Shown here: positions 53,997 through 62,929 of the stretch, one piece after another
How positions within the stretch are numbered: the first letter of the stretch is position 1
How the letters are laid out: each line of letters starts with the position of its first letter
Source of the DNA: an uncultured Paracoccaceae bacterium
Lineage (GTDB): Bacteria; Pseudomonadota; Alphaproteobacteria; Rhodobacterales; Rhodobacteraceae
Length of the DNA stretch: 64,000 nucleotides
NCBI GenBank assembly: GCA_947499715.1
Contig: CANMPL010000003.1
Span: 464,349 to 528,348 of the forward strand
Reading direction: 5' to 3'
The notes under the pieces: generated by a model
The model's input: only the letters and a program-made list of their open reading frames with translations
What the model was told of the DNA's origin: nothing
Databases searched by the model: none
Translations under genes and position numbers: made by a program

Positions 53997-54804
53997 GGCC
54001 CAACTCCTTTGATCTGTCAGCCGCCGCTTTCACCGCCCGCCGCAGCAAAGCCGGAAAACCATCAGTTTCCGACATCAATACTTCAAGCGCGGCCTGCGTC
54101 GTCCCATTGGGGGACGTCACATTGACCCGCAGCTGCCCGGGGTCCTCCTCCGCATCCTCGGCCAGCTGCCCCGCACCACCGACCGTGGCCTTGGCCAGCG
54201 CCATCGCCAATTCAGGCGGCAAACCTTCGTCCACGCCAGCTGCCGCCAGCGTCTCAATCAGGTGAAAAACATATGCAGGACCAGAGCCCGACACCGCTGT
54301 CACCGCATCCATCTGCCCTTCATTCTGCAATCGCACCACCTGCCCGACGGCCTGCAACAAACCCTCGGCCAAGGCCATGTGTTCGGCCGTCGATTGATCA
54401 TTTCCGATCAGCGCCGTGATCCCACGCCCCACGGCGGCAGGCGTATTCGGCATCGCCCTGATGATCGGCGTCTGCGCGCCCAATGCCGCCTCAAATGCCG
54501 CGATCGGCGTGCCTGCCGCAACAGAGACAAACAGCGTATCGCCATTGCCCAACGCGGCCATCTTGGGCAGCGCGTCGCCCATCATCTGCGGCTTGACCGC
54601 CACCAGAGCGATGGCCGGGTTCTTCGGCAATTCCACGTTCACGTGGACGCCCTGCGCCTTGACCCAGTCAGAGGGATAGGGATCCAGAACCCAAACCGCA
54701 CCCGGCGGCAGACCGCCTTTCAACCAACCAGCAAGCATCGCCGACCCCATCTTGCCGCATCCCAGCAAGACAAGCCCGCGTGCCGCTACCTCCGTCATAT
54801 CCAT
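53989..54804 (-). CDS. proC: pyrroline-5-carboxylate reductase
   Basis: 271 residues. Rossmann N-terminus GLVLLGCGKMGSAMLAGWL, then VAVKPQMM, RAMPNTPAAVGRG, and the C-terminal signature TVGGAGQLAEDAEEDPGQLR with NVTSPNGTTQAAL. It reduces pyrroline-5-carboxylate to proline with NAD(P)H. ATG 54804 follows GGGGGT; the 27 upstream codons run into repeat C. First gene of the proC-csaA-dehydrogenase unit on the minus strand. Confidence 0.95.
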   Translation of the reverse strand: MDMTEVAARGLVLLGCGKMGSAMLAGWLKGGLPPGAVWVLDPYPSDWVKAQGVHVNVELPKNPAIALVAVKPQMMGDALPKMAALGNGDTLFVSVAAGTPIAAFEAALGAQTPIIRAMPNTPAAVGRGITALIGNDQSTAEHMALAEGLLQAVGQVVRLQNEGQMDAVTAVSGSGPAYVFHLIETLAAAGVDEGLPPELAMALAKATVGGAGQLAEDAEEDPGQLRVNVTSPNGTTQAALEVLMSETDGFPALLRRAVKAAADRSKELGRG

Positions 54805-54870
54805 CGCACACCCCCGCTTTCCCTCGTGTTTAGGACCCAGCCCGCCCAACAACAACGCCCTTTTTGACCA

Positions 54871-54902
54871 ACTTCTTTTGGCCAAAAATATCCCGGGGGA
54901 GT
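54871..54902 (-). repeat. dispersed repeat, copy C (diverged)
   Basis: Minus-strand reading GACTCCCCCGGGATATTTTT and GGCCAAAAGAAG. The GATATTT-(CT/TT)-GGCCAAAAGAAG core is shared with copies A and B; the first half differs. It precedes proC by about 70 bases. Confidence 0.65.
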
Positions 54903-54987
54903 CAGCTTGCTGACGGGGGCTGGCCCCCTCTTACCGTTCCATCCAATGCAAACGTCAAAGGGGCAGCCCGCGCCAGCGGGCTGCCCC
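54901..54987. repeat. cluster of three hairpins upstream of proC
   Basis: GTCAGC-TT-GCTGAC (54901-54914), GGGGGC-TG-GCCCCC (54915-54928), and GGGGCAGCCCG-CGCCAG-CGGGCTGCCCC (54960-54987, 11-bp arms). None has a T-tract. They lie between YbjN (ends 55023 on the minus strand) and proC. They may stop or process the YbjN transcript, or be a mobile-repeat relic next to repeat C. Confidence 0.6.
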
Positions 54988-55022
54988 CTCGCGACGCGCA
55001 ACCGCGCGGCGCAAAACCTTGC

Positions 55023-55526
55023 TCAGGCCCGGCCGTAAGCCTCAGTCATCGCCACCTGCAGGGCCTCTGCCGGTGTCCGCTCTGCCCAGGTCACCAGTTG
55101 GATCGCCGGATAATAGCGTTCGCAACTCATCACGGCCGCATTAATCATGGTATCAATCTGCTCTGGCCCTGCGGCTTGTTCGCCCGCCAAAACCAGACCA
55201 TAGCGATATACCATCATCTGTTGATCACCCCACCAGGTGAATGCCCCCGCCCAACACTGATCGTTGATCGCATTTAGCGCTTCATATAGCGCCGGCACCC
55301 GTTCTGACGGGGGTTCCATCTCAAACGTGCAGATCAGGCGCAGCGTCTCGTCATAGCCCGACCAGGCCAGTGTAATCGAATAGGTCCGCCACTGGCCTTC
55401 GACGGCCATCGCGATCTGATCATCGTGAATCCGGTCAAATTGCCAGTCGTGATGCTCGGCCACATGTTCAACCATATCGATAGGATGAACTTCATCGACG
55501 TCCAAATAATGCTCTGAAAGTGCCAT
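55023..55526 (-). CDS. YbjN domain-containing protein
   Basis: 167 residues. YbjN features: VEHVAEHHDWQFDRIHDDQIAM, an aromatic strand WRTYSITLAWSGYDETLRLI, ALYEALNAINDQCWAGAFTWW and MVYRYGLVLAG. The family resembles type III secretion chaperones in fold and affects stress and motility in enterics; the role here is unknown. ATG 55526 follows AAGGGG; the upstream in-frame extension is disregarded. Confidence 0.88.
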   Translation of the reverse strand: MALSEHYLDVDEVHPIDMVEHVAEHHDWQFDRIHDDQIAMAVEGQWRTYSITLAWSGYDETLRLICTFEMEPPSERVPALYEALNAINDQCWAGAFTWWGDQQMMVYRYGLVLAGEQAAGPEQIDTMINAAVMSCERYYPAIQLVTWAERTPAEALQVAMTEAYGRA

Positions 55527-55764
55527 GCCTGCAGCCCCTTGGTCTATGGCCCTTGGGGAATTGGCAGCCCCAATGGCTGTGCCTCTGCTCAATGGACGGT
55601 GTTATATGTTCTTCCGTCCTACGACATATGGTGGGCTACCATAGGCCCTCCTGTAAAGCACTTTCTTGGGGATAAGTGACTGCGCCTACGACATTTGTCC
55701 GCTTGCACCTGCGCCAAAGTGGATCATGATAGCCGCACCCCGTCACCAGAAAGGAACGCCCCCG

Positions 55765-56796
55765 ATGAACCTTGCCCTGCTCAAGACCCTTTGCGAGACC
55801 CCCGGCGTGCCGGGCAATGAACATCGTGTGCGCGACCTGATCAGATCCGAAATCGACGGCCTGTTTGATGCAGTCGAAACCGATGCGATGGGGTCACTTT
55901 TGTGCAGGCGCGATGCCAAGACCAAGGACGCGCCCAAGGTCATGCTGCTGTGTCACATGGATGAAATCGGGTTCCTTGTCAGCCACATCGACAAAGGCGG
56001 CTACCTCTACCTGCAACCGGTCGGCGGCTTTGACCCGCGCAACCTGTTTTCGCGCCGGGTACGGGTCTGCACCGATGATGGCGACTTTCTGGGCGTGATG
56101 AATCCCGGCGGCAAGCCGATCCACATCTCCTCGCCCGAAGATCGCAAGAAGATCCCGCAGGTCGGTGAATTCTTCGTTGACCTCGGCATGGGCGAGGCGA
56201 CACATGACCATATCAAGGTCGGCGATTTTGTGGTGATGGAAGAACCGTTCATTGAAATCGGCGACAAGATCGTCAGCAAAGCGCTGGACAACCGCATCGC
56301 CTGCTGGCTGGGGATCGAGGCGATCCGTGCGCTTGGCAAAAAGAGCCGCGGTGCAGAGGTCCATGTCGTCTTTACCACGCAGGAAGAGGTCGGGTTGCGC
56401 GGTGCGCGCACCTCAGCCTTCAAAATTCAGCCTGATATTGGGATCGGCATCGACACCACGCTGGCCTGCGACACGCCCGGCATCCCCGAAAAAGATGCCA
56501 CCACGACGCAGGGCAAAGGTTTTGGCCTGCACGTCCGCGACAGCAGCTTTATCGCCGACCGGGATCTCGTGCGCGATATCGCCGCCTTGGCCGACGCCAA
56601 AAAGATCCCCTACCAGCGCACCATGTTGGCCGCGGGCGGTCAAGACGGGGCCGCCGCCCAACAAGCCGCCGCCGGTGCCCGCGCCGTCGGCATCGTCGTC
56701 GGCACCCGCTACATCCACACGGTGACCGAGATGATCCACAAAGATGATCTACAGGCCGCCCTCGACATCCTCGTGGCGTACTTGTCAGAATTCTAG
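55765..56796 (+). CDS. M42 family metallopeptidase
   Basis: 343 residues from ATG 55765 (AAGGAACG upstream). M42/glutamyl-aminopeptidase pattern: CETPGVPGNEHRVRDLI, LLCHMDEIGFLVSHID with the first metal His/Asp, LDNRIACW (bridging Asp), TTQEEVGLRGA with the catalytic Glu pair, IDTTLACD, and a C-terminal TRYIHTVTE with the last His. A tetrahedral aminopeptidase or similar hydrolase in the cytoplasm. Monocistronic; convergent with ubiK. Confidence 0.92.
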   Translation: MNLALLKTLCETPGVPGNEHRVRDLIRSEIDGLFDAVETDAMGSLLCRRDAKTKDAPKVMLLCHMDEIGFLVSHIDKGGYLYLQPVGGFDPRNLFSRRVRVCTDDGDFLGVMNPGGKPIHISSPEDRKKIPQVGEFFVDLGMGEATHDHIKVGDFVVMEEPFIEIGDKIVSKALDNRIACWLGIEAIRALGKKSRGAEVHVVFTTQEEVGLRGARTSAFKIQPDIGIGIDTTLACDTPGIPEKDATTTQGKGFGLHVRDSSFIADRDLVRDIAALADAKKIPYQRTMLAAGGQDGAAAQQAAAGARAVGIVVGTRYIHTVTEMIHKDDLQAALDILVAYLSEF

Positions 56797-56799
56797 AGG

Positions 56800-57042
56800 C
56801 TAGCCCTTTGCCTCAAGGGCTGCGATCCGGGCCTCGAGGGCTGCGTTTTCTTCGCGGGCTTTCTGGGCCATCGCACGCACCGCGTCGAATTCCTCGCGGG
56901 TGACAAAGTCGCGGTCGGCCAGCCAGCGGTCCATCATCGACTTCATCGCCGTGTTGGCTTCGTCTTTGGCCCCCTGGGCCACGCCCATGGCGTTGGTCAT
57001 CAATTGGCTCAGGTCGTCGAAGATCTTGTTTCTCGGCTCCAT
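56800..57042 (-). CDS. ubiK: accessory factor UbiK family protein
   Basis: 80 residues: MEPRNKIFDDLSQLMTNAMG, then MMDRWLADRDFVTREEFDAV and a coiled-coil end ENAALEARIAALEAKG. This is the DUF526/UbiK (YqiC) family, which helps the aerobic ubiquinone complex. GGAGG precedes ATG 57042. The much longer open frame on this strand runs antisense through lgt and is rejected. Divergent from lgt. Confidence 0.9.
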   Translation of the reverse strand: MEPRNKIFDDLSQLMTNAMGVAQGAKDEANTAMKSMMDRWLADRDFVTREEFDAVRAMAQKAREENAALEARIAALEAKG

Positions 57043-57144
57043 CGCGCCCTCCGGTTTTGCTATGACCTCCATATGGGGCGCGGTGGGCCAAAGCGCAACT
57101 GCGACCGGTTGACTTCGCCCGCCCAGCGCCACAGGAATAGCGCC

Positions 57145-58017
57145 ATGTTTGCTGCCATCCCCTTCCCCGAAATTGACCCGGTGATCTTTCAGATCGGGCC
57201 TGTGGCGATCCGTTGGTATGCCCTGGCCTATGTCGTCGGCATTGCGATTGGCTGGCAGATCATCGCCTTTGCCCTGCGGCGTCCGCGACTGTGGTTCAAT
57301 GACACCGCTATTATGGCCCCTGCAAAGCTTGAGGATCTGCTGACCTACATCGCCATCGGCGTGATCGCTGGCGGGCGGCTTGGCTATGTGCTGTTTTACA
57401 GACCCGGCTACTACCTTGAAAATCCTATCGAAATTCCGATGATTTGGACTGGCGGCCTGTCGTTTCACGGCGGTTTTTTGGGTGTGGTTGTGGCGGTCTG
57501 GCTCTTTTCCAAACGTCATAGCATCGCCCTGCCCGCACTGTCCGACGCCATTGCCATGGCCGCGACACCGGCCGTGCTGCTGGTCCGGTTGGCCAATTTC
57601 ATCAACGCAGAGCTTTGGGGCCGCCCGACGGATTTGCCCTGGGCCGTGATCTTTCCGGGACCAGAGGCGCAGGACTGCCCCGCAGTCGTCGGCGCCTGCG
57701 CCCGCCACCCCAGCCAACTCTACGAGGCGGGCCTTGAGGGCCTGCTGCTGGGCGCAATCCTGCTGACGCTCGCCTTTGGATTTGGCGCGCTGAAACGTGG
57801 CTGGCTGCTGACAGGGATCTTCTTTGCGGGCTACGGGCTGTCGCGCTTTGCCGTCGAATTCGTGCGCCAGCCGGATGCGTTTTTCCAATCACCCGACAAC
57901 CCCCTGGGCTGGCGGCTCGACTTTGGAGAATGGGGCCTGACGATGGGGCAAATCCTCTCGTTGCCAATGATTATTGTGGGTGCGGCGCTGATCGTGCTTG
58001 CCCTACGCAAGCGATGA
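57145..58017 (+). CDS. lgt: prolipoprotein diacylglyceryl transferase
   Basis: 290 residues with about seven membrane helices. The Lgt signature GRPTDLPWAVIFP lies after a conserved Asn-rich strand (LVRLANFINAELWGR), and the H-containing ARHPSQLYEAGLEG and FVRQPDAFF follow. It attaches diacylglycerol to the lipobox cysteine of prolipoproteins, including those in this window. ATG 57145 is chosen; the frame extends upstream. It is first in the lgt-midA-pgeF operon. Confidence 0.95.
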   Translation: MFAAIPFPEIDPVIFQIGPVAIRWYALAYVVGIAIGWQIIAFALRRPRLWFNDTAIMAPAKLEDLLTYIAIGVIAGGRLGYVLFYRPGYYLENPIEIPMIWTGGLSFHGGFLGVVVAVWLFSKRHSIALPALSDAIAMAATPAVLLVRLANFINAELWGRPTDLPWAVIFPGPEAQDCPAVVGACARHPSQLYEAGLEGLLLGAILLTLAFGFGALKRGWLLTGIFFAGYGLSRFAVEFVRQPDAFFQSPDNPLGWRLDFGEWGLTMGQILSLPMIIVGAALIVLALRKR

Positions 58018-59072
58018 ACCAACTTGCGCAGCAACTGGCCGCGCAGATTGCGGCCACCGGCCCGATGACGCTGGCGGACTATATGACCGCCTGCCTGTTT
58101 GACCCCGCGCATGGCTATTATACCACCCGCGATCCGTTTGGCGCGGGCGGCGATTTCATTACCGCCCCCGAAATCAGCCAGATGTTTGGCGAAATGATCG
58201 GCCTCGCGCTGGCGCAGGCCTGGCTGGACCAAGGCGCCCCCGCCCCCGTCACACTGGCAGAGCTTGGGCCGGGTCGCGGCACCTTGATGGCCGATATCCT
58301 GCGCGCAACGGCCGGGGTTCCGGGGTTTCACGCGGCCCTGCAGGTCCATTTAATCGAAGCCTCACCGCGTCTGCGCAAGGTGCAATCCGCCGCCGTGCCC
58401 AACGCCGCCTTCTGCGAAACCGTCGACGCCCTGCCCGACACGCCGCTTTTGTTGGTGGCCAATGAATTCTTTGACGCGTTGCCCATTCGGCAGTTCACCC
58501 GGCAAGGCGACGGCTGGTCCGAGACGATGGTCGGACAGGCAGATGGCCAGCTTCGGTTGGGTCGGTCTGACCCTTCGCCACGCGCGTTTTTGACCGCGCG
58601 GCTGGCAGATACGCGGGATGGCGATATCGTCGAAACCTGCCCCGCCCTGCCCGGAACCGTGAACGCCATCGCCAAACGCATCGCGGACCACGGCGGTGCG
58701 GCGCTGATCATCGACTATGGCGATTGGACCAGCCAGGGCGACACATTTCAAGCCATGCGCCAGCATGGTGCGGCTGCAGTGCTTGATGCCCCAGGAGAGG
58801 TCGATCTGACCGCCCACGTGGATTTCGCAATGATTGCAGCGGCTTGCGGCAACACGACCAACTCTCGCTTGACCCCGCAGGGCGTGTTCCTTGAACGTCT
58901 GGGGATCACCACCCGCGCAAAGGCCCTGGCCGACCGCCTGCAAGGCGCGGCACTGGATCAGCATATTGCCGCGCATCGCCGCTTGACCCATCCGGGTGAA
59001 ATGGGCGACCTCTTTAAGGTCATGGGGCTGTGGCCAAAGCACGCCCCACCAATTCCGGGACTGATGCCATGA
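58014..59072 (+). CDS. SAM-dependent methyltransferase, MidA/NDUFAF7-like
   Basis: 352 residues. MTLADYMTACLFDPAHGYYT and GAGGDFITAPEISQMFGEMIG open the domain; the SAM-binding stretch is AELGPGRGTLMADIL, then VANEFFDALPIRQF. This is the COG1565 family, whose mitochondrial member NDUFAF7 dimethylates an Arg of complex I. In alphaproteobacteria the gene regularly follows lgt, as here with an ATGA overlap. Complex I assembly is the best guess. Confidence 0.92.
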   Translation: MNQLAQQLAAQIAATGPMTLADYMTACLFDPAHGYYTTRDPFGAGGDFITAPEISQMFGEMIGLALAQAWLDQGAPAPVTLAELGPGRGTLMADILRATAGVPGFHAALQVHLIEASPRLRKVQSAAVPNAAFCETVDALPDTPLLLVANEFFDALPIRQFTRQGDGWSETMVGQADGQLRLGRSDPSPRAFLTARLADTRDGDIVETCPALPGTVNAIAKRIADHGGAALIIDYGDWTSQGDTFQAMRQHGAAAVLDAPGEVDLTAHVDFAMIAAACGNTTNSRLTPQGVFLERLGITTRAKALADRLQGAALDQHIAAHRRLTHPGEMGDLFKVMGLWPKHAPPIPGLMP

Positions 59073-59824
59073 CGTTGGAGATTATCACCGACGCGGCCCT
59101 AGACGGCACGCAGCACGGGTTTTTCACACGCAGGGGCGGCGCGTCCTCGGGCGTTTTTGCCGGTCTCAATTGCGGATATGGCAGCGCCGATCAGCACGAT
59201 ATCGTCGCGATCAACCGGGCCCGCGTGGCCGACGCGATGCATGTCGCCCCAGATGCGCTGGTTGGCGTGCATCAATATCATTCGGCGGCGGTCCATGTGG
59301 TGACTGGCCCCACCGCCGACCGCCCAAAGGCGGACGCCATGGTCACCGATGTTCCCGGTGTCGCCTTGTCGATCTTGACGGCGGATTGCCAGCCGGTGCT
59401 ATTTGCCGATCAGACCCAAGGGGTAATCGGCGCGGCCCATGCCGGATGGCAAGGTGCGCTTGACGGAGTGCTTGAAAACATAATCGCCGCGATGGAAACC
59501 TTGGGTGCGTCCCGCCAGAACATTCATGCCGTCATCGGCCCCAGCATCAGCCAGCGCAATTATGAGGTTGGACCGGAATTTCTGGATCAGTTCATGGCCG
59601 TCGATCCCGCTGCAGCACAGTTTTTCGCAAACGGCACAGGCGACCGGCTGCAATTTGATCTGCCCGGCTTTGGACTTCACTGTTTGCGACAGGCGGGCGT
59701 TGGTCTTGCGACATGGACGCGACACTGCACCTATGCCGATCCGGACCGGTTCTTCAGCTACCGCAGATCCGTTCACGCGAAAGAGGCCGACTACGGCCGC
59801 CTGATTGCAACGATCCGGCTTTGA
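59069..59824 (+). CDS. pgeF: peptidoglycan editing factor / polyphenol-oxidase-type protein
   Basis: 251 residues from ATG 59069 (ATGA overlap with midA). YfiH/PgeF features: GFFTRRGGASSGVFAGLNCG, HQYHSAAVHVV with His, LTADCQPVLF with Cys, and GAAHAGWQGALDGV with the third ligand His. YfiH proteins bind zinc and act as purine nucleosidase/PgeF, removing L-Ser-containing muropeptides. Older names (laccase) are less likely. Last gene of the operon. Confidence 0.92.
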   Translation: MTLEIITDAALDGTQHGFFTRRGGASSGVFAGLNCGYGSADQHDIVAINRARVADAMHVAPDALVGVHQYHSAAVHVVTGPTADRPKADAMVTDVPGVALSILTADCQPVLFADQTQGVIGAAHAGWQGALDGVLENIIAAMETLGASRQNIHAVIGPSISQRNYEVGPEFLDQFMAVDPAAAQFFANGTGDRLQFDLPGFGLHCLRQAGVGLATWTRHCTYADPDRFFSYRRSVHAKEADYGRLIATIRL

Positions 59825-60105
59825 CTTGGGCGTGATTGGGGCAAAGGCGCGCCCCGCGATTGCCACAAATTGCGAAACAATTCCGCGCTAATTTGCTGAT
59901 ATCACGTCAATCAAGCAACAAACCCGTTAGGAATAAGGGCGCCGACGATGCGGGCCGCCTTGCCAAAATTGCCGCCCTTGGGTCGCTCAAAATTTTCCGA
60001 AAATTTTTGCGATTGCCAAACTCCCGCCCAAAGCAAGGGACAGACTGTTCCCGAATTCGCAACAAACGATCTGCATCGGCAGGCCAAAAAATTCGGAGAG
60101 TTACC

Positions 60106-60294
60106 ATGAAAAAGTCACCACGTTGGATCAAATCCACCCGCCAAGAAGCACAGTCCTGCGACACCAAGATGCCTTGGGAGCGTGGCGCACGCCGTCAAGC
60201 GATGATCGCGCAGCGTCTGGAAGCCAGCGAAAGCACCGCCAAGATCACGCTGCCACCAATGCCAGAGGGTGTCTTCCTCGCAGCCTCTGCCTAA
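60106..60294 (+). CDS. small basic protein, conserved-looking
   Basis: 62 residues, MKKSPRWIKSTRQEAQSCDT, then KMPWERGARRQAMIAQRLEA and a C-terminal LPPMPEGVFLAASA. It has a strong ribosome site (GGAGAG, 6 bases) and I recall short proteins with KSPRWIKS and PWERGARR in roseobacters. Function is unknown. The 280 bases upstream (59825-60105) contain AT-rich palindromic stretches (AAAATTTTCCGAAAATTTT) but no other gene. Its end overlaps the GGDEF/EAL gene end. Confidence 0.75.
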   Translation: MKKSPRWIKSTRQEAQSCDTKMPWERGARRQAMIAQRLEASESTAKITLPPMPEGVFLAASA

Positions 60295-61862
60295 GCCGTT
60301 CGCAGGTAGTCCGGCATCGTGGCCTGATGTGTCGCGATATGCGCGGCAATACCGTCGGCGGTGAGTGGTCGGCCCAAGAGATAGCCCTGTGCCAAAATCG
60401 GTTGAAAGGCTTGCAAATAGTCCATTTCCTGAGGCTTTTCGATGCCTTCTGCGGTGACATTCATGTTCAGCGCATGGGCCAGATCTGCAACGCCTTTTGT
60501 AATCGCGGCATTCACCGGGTTCTCGTGCAGATCCTTCACAAAGCTGCGGTCGATCTTAAGCCGCCGGAACGGATAGGCTGTCAAAAGCGACAGACTCGAC
60601 GTGCCTGTGCCAAAATCGTCCAGCGCGATATGCACGCCGGCCTCAATCAACTCGTTCATAAGTCTGCGCGCGCGGGGTTCGTCGGCCAGTAGCGAATCTT
60701 CGGTCAGTTCGACTTCAAACATGTTGCAGGGACGGTTGTGCTGTTCCAGCACACGCAGAATGCGGGTCACCAGATGCGGATCTGAAAACTGCGATGGGGT
60801 GACATTGAAACTGAGCATCATGTCTTCCGGCCAATGGCTGGCAACGGCGCAGGCCTTTTCGAGCAGTTGATCTGACAGGCGGTCAATAAGGCCCAGCTTA
60901 TCGGCCAGTTTGATGAACCGTTCTGGCGGGATATGCCCCAAGGCCGGATGTTCCCAGCGCGCCAAAACCTCTGCCCCGACCAGCCGGTTGTCGGCCACGT
61001 CGTAATAGGGCTGATAGACACAATAGAGCCCGTCCCCCATCACAGCCTCGATCAGATCGGCCTGAAGCAAGGCGTCTTCGCGCAACATCAGGCCAATTTC
61101 CGCATCAAAAAACCGATATTGCGCGCGTCCGCCTGCCTTTGCAGCGCGCAGCGCCTGGTCTGCCCGCAGCAGCAGATCGGAAATCGACACGTCGGGTGAC
61201 CAGTAGGCAATGCCAATGCTTACCGTGACAGAAATCGTGAAATTCCCCACCGTGATAGGGTCCGTCATAGCCGCGGTGAGATCTGATGCCAGTTGTTCAA
61301 CCGCGCCATGATCAGACGGTGTGCGCAGCAGAACCGAGAATTTATCCCCGCCCGTCCGCCCAAGCGTCGCCCCCGGCGGGCTAACCTGCCGCACGCGTTT
61401 GGCAATTTCGATCAAGACCTGATCGCCCACATCCCGCCCACGCAAATCGTTGACCGGTTTGAAGTGGTCGATATCAATGAGAAACAACACCAACCCCGCG
61501 CGCGAATTGGCGGATTTTTTGTTGTTTTCCAACACTTCGTGCATAAACAATCGGTTGCACAATCCCGTCAACGGATCATGGCGGGCAGCATAATGGCCCT
61601 GCGCTTCGATCACCTGACGCTGCCGGTTAAGCCTGCGGATATGCGCGGTGCGGTGAATGGCAAAAATCGGAAAGGCAACAGCCAGCACTGCAATAAAGCT
61701 GAGCACAATATTGGGGACCAACGGCGTTGTCCCGTTGACCGCTTGTGCGAAACGCACAGCCAGATCGAACCACACCCCAAGCCCAAAGGCCGCGCTTGCG
61801 ACACAGAGCAGCAACACGTTGAATGAACGGTGCTGAGTAAGGGGGGATCTACGCGCAGTCAT
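60291..61862 (-). CDS. GGDEF/EAL domain protein with degenerate GGDEF
   Basis: 523 residues. Two N-terminal membrane helices (NVLLLCVASAAFGLGVWF and VLSFIAVLAVAFPIFAI) precede a GGDEF domain (about 95-255), whose signature is LGRTGGDKFSVLL: the second Glu-site residue is Lys. The EAL domain (about 270-515) has EVLARWEHP, ELTEDSLL, DDFGTGTSSLSLL, KIDRSFVKDL and EGIEKPQ, all consistent with a working phosphodiesterase. The protein probably degrades c-di-GMP, and the GGDEF part may bind GTP to regulate it. Divergent from the Hint-domain gene. Confidence 0.93.
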   Translation of the reverse strand: MTARRSPLTQHRSFNVLLLCVASAAFGLGVWFDLAVRFAQAVNGTTPLVPNIVLSFIAVLAVAFPIFAIHRTAHIRRLNRQRQVIEAQGHYAARHDPLTGLCNRLFMHEVLENNKKSANSRAGLVLFLIDIDHFKPVNDLRGRDVGDQVLIEIAKRVRQVSPPGATLGRTGGDKFSVLLRTPSDHGAVEQLASDLTAAMTDPITVGNFTISVTVSIGIAYWSPDVSISDLLLRADQALRAAKAGGRAQYRFFDAEIGLMLREDALLQADLIEAVMGDGLYCVYQPYYDVADNRLVGAEVLARWEHPALGHIPPERFIKLADKLGLIDRLSDQLLEKACAVASHWPEDMMLSFNVTPSQFSDPHLVTRILRVLEQHNRPCNMFEVELTEDSLLADEPRARRLMNELIEAGVHIALDDFGTGTSSLSLLTAYPFRRLKIDRSFVKDLHENPVNAAITKGVADLAHALNMNVTAEGIEKPQEMDYLQAFQPILAQGYLLGRPLTADGIAAHIATHQATMPDYLRTA

Positions 61863-62134
61863 GATCCCGACTGCTTAGGATCTTTAGCTTAATGAATCGT
61901 CACCGGTTTTGATTCGACCGCCACAGGACCCGCCCAAATCGCAGAATGTGGCGGGATCGGATACGGATTGGCGACAATAACCGGCCAGAACGATGGATTG
62001 ATCGCCAATTTCGCGCGATTGGCAAAACTTTTTGACACAACCCGACCCAATTCGCCACATTCTATCCAACAGCAACGCTCCTCAGATGTTGTCGGTGGGG
62101 GCCGGCATTTGTGACGAACCGTAAGGTAAGACAC

Positions 62135-62929
62135 ATGAAGACGACCCCTCCTTATGCCGCAGGCCTCGCGGCACGTAATCAGTCCCCGGTATCCTCAGGC
62201 CGGTTTGCTCGTCAAGATGGGCGCCCTCAGCGCTCGAAGCCTCTTATGCGCAAGTATGAGGTCGCCCATCTGACACCTTCCCAAGAAATCGTTGACGTCA
62301 CGCGGCTGGCCCCGGCGCTGCCCGCGTTCGAAGACGCCTTTGCCGCGATTGGCCGTGGCGCCATTGTGCAGACCAGTTTTGGCCCCTGCGCGGTTGAGGA
62401 TTTATTGCCTGGTGACAAGGTCTTAACCGAAAGTCACGGCACCCAGACACTGCTGTGGCGGGGGTCGATGACCATCGTGCCCGGCGCCCAGAATGCCCGC
62501 CCGGAAATGGGCACCATGACCCGCGTAACAGCCGATGCACTTGGGTTGGGGCGCCCGTCTCCTGATCTGGTGCTTGGCCCAGCCGCCCGGATGATCCACC
62601 GTGCGCCCGGTGTGCGGACATTGACCGGATCGGATGCGGCTTTTGTCCCGGTGCGCGACTTTATCGACCAAAGCCAGATCATCGAGCTGACGCCCATTGC
62701 GCCAGTGCATTGTTATCAAATGGGTTTTGCCCAGCATTGCCGGGTCAACGTCAACGGGATCGAAATCGAAAGCCTGCACCCCGGCGCGGCCCATACGCTG
62801 GGCCTGAAAGGTGAGATGCTGTCGCTGTTCCTGTCAATGTTCCCGCATGTTGAAAGCCTGCAGGACTTTGGATCAATGCTGTACCCCCGTATCGGGCTGC
62901 GCGATCTGGATTTGTTTGACGTCGCCTAA
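62135..62929 (+). CDS. Hint domain-containing protein
   Basis: 264 residues. From about residue 75 it has IGRGAIVQTSFGPCAVEDLLPGD, the bacterial Hint_2 (hedgehog/intein) entry, followed by LTESHGTQTLLWRGSMTI and later EIESLHPGAAHTLGL. The usual N-terminal Cys of autoprocessing inteins is replaced by a Gly-Ala stretch (RGAIVQT), so self-cleavage is uncertain. The N-terminal 70 residues are unstructured. Roseobacters carry many such Hint proteins, often exported with RTX-type proteins. Weak ribosome site AAGGT. Confidence 0.82.
   Translation: MKTTPPYAAGLAARNQSPVSSGRFARQDGRPQRSKPLMRKYEVAHLTPSQEIVDVTRLAPALPAFEDAFAAIGRGAIVQTSFGPCAVEDLLPGDKVLTESHGTQTLLWRGSMTIVPGAQNARPEMGTMTRVTADALGLGRPSPDLVLGPAARMIHRAPGVRTLTGSDAAFVPVRDFIDQSQIIELTPIAPVHCYQMGFAQHCRVNVNGIEIESLHPGAAHTLGLKGEMLSLFLSMFPHVESLQDFGSMLYPRIGLRDLDLFDVA

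Noticed and set aside
56800..57888. 362-codon minus-strand frame ending as UbiK
   Set aside because: Everything upstream of ATG 57042 is antisense to lgt; UbiK has a proper ribosome site and family length.
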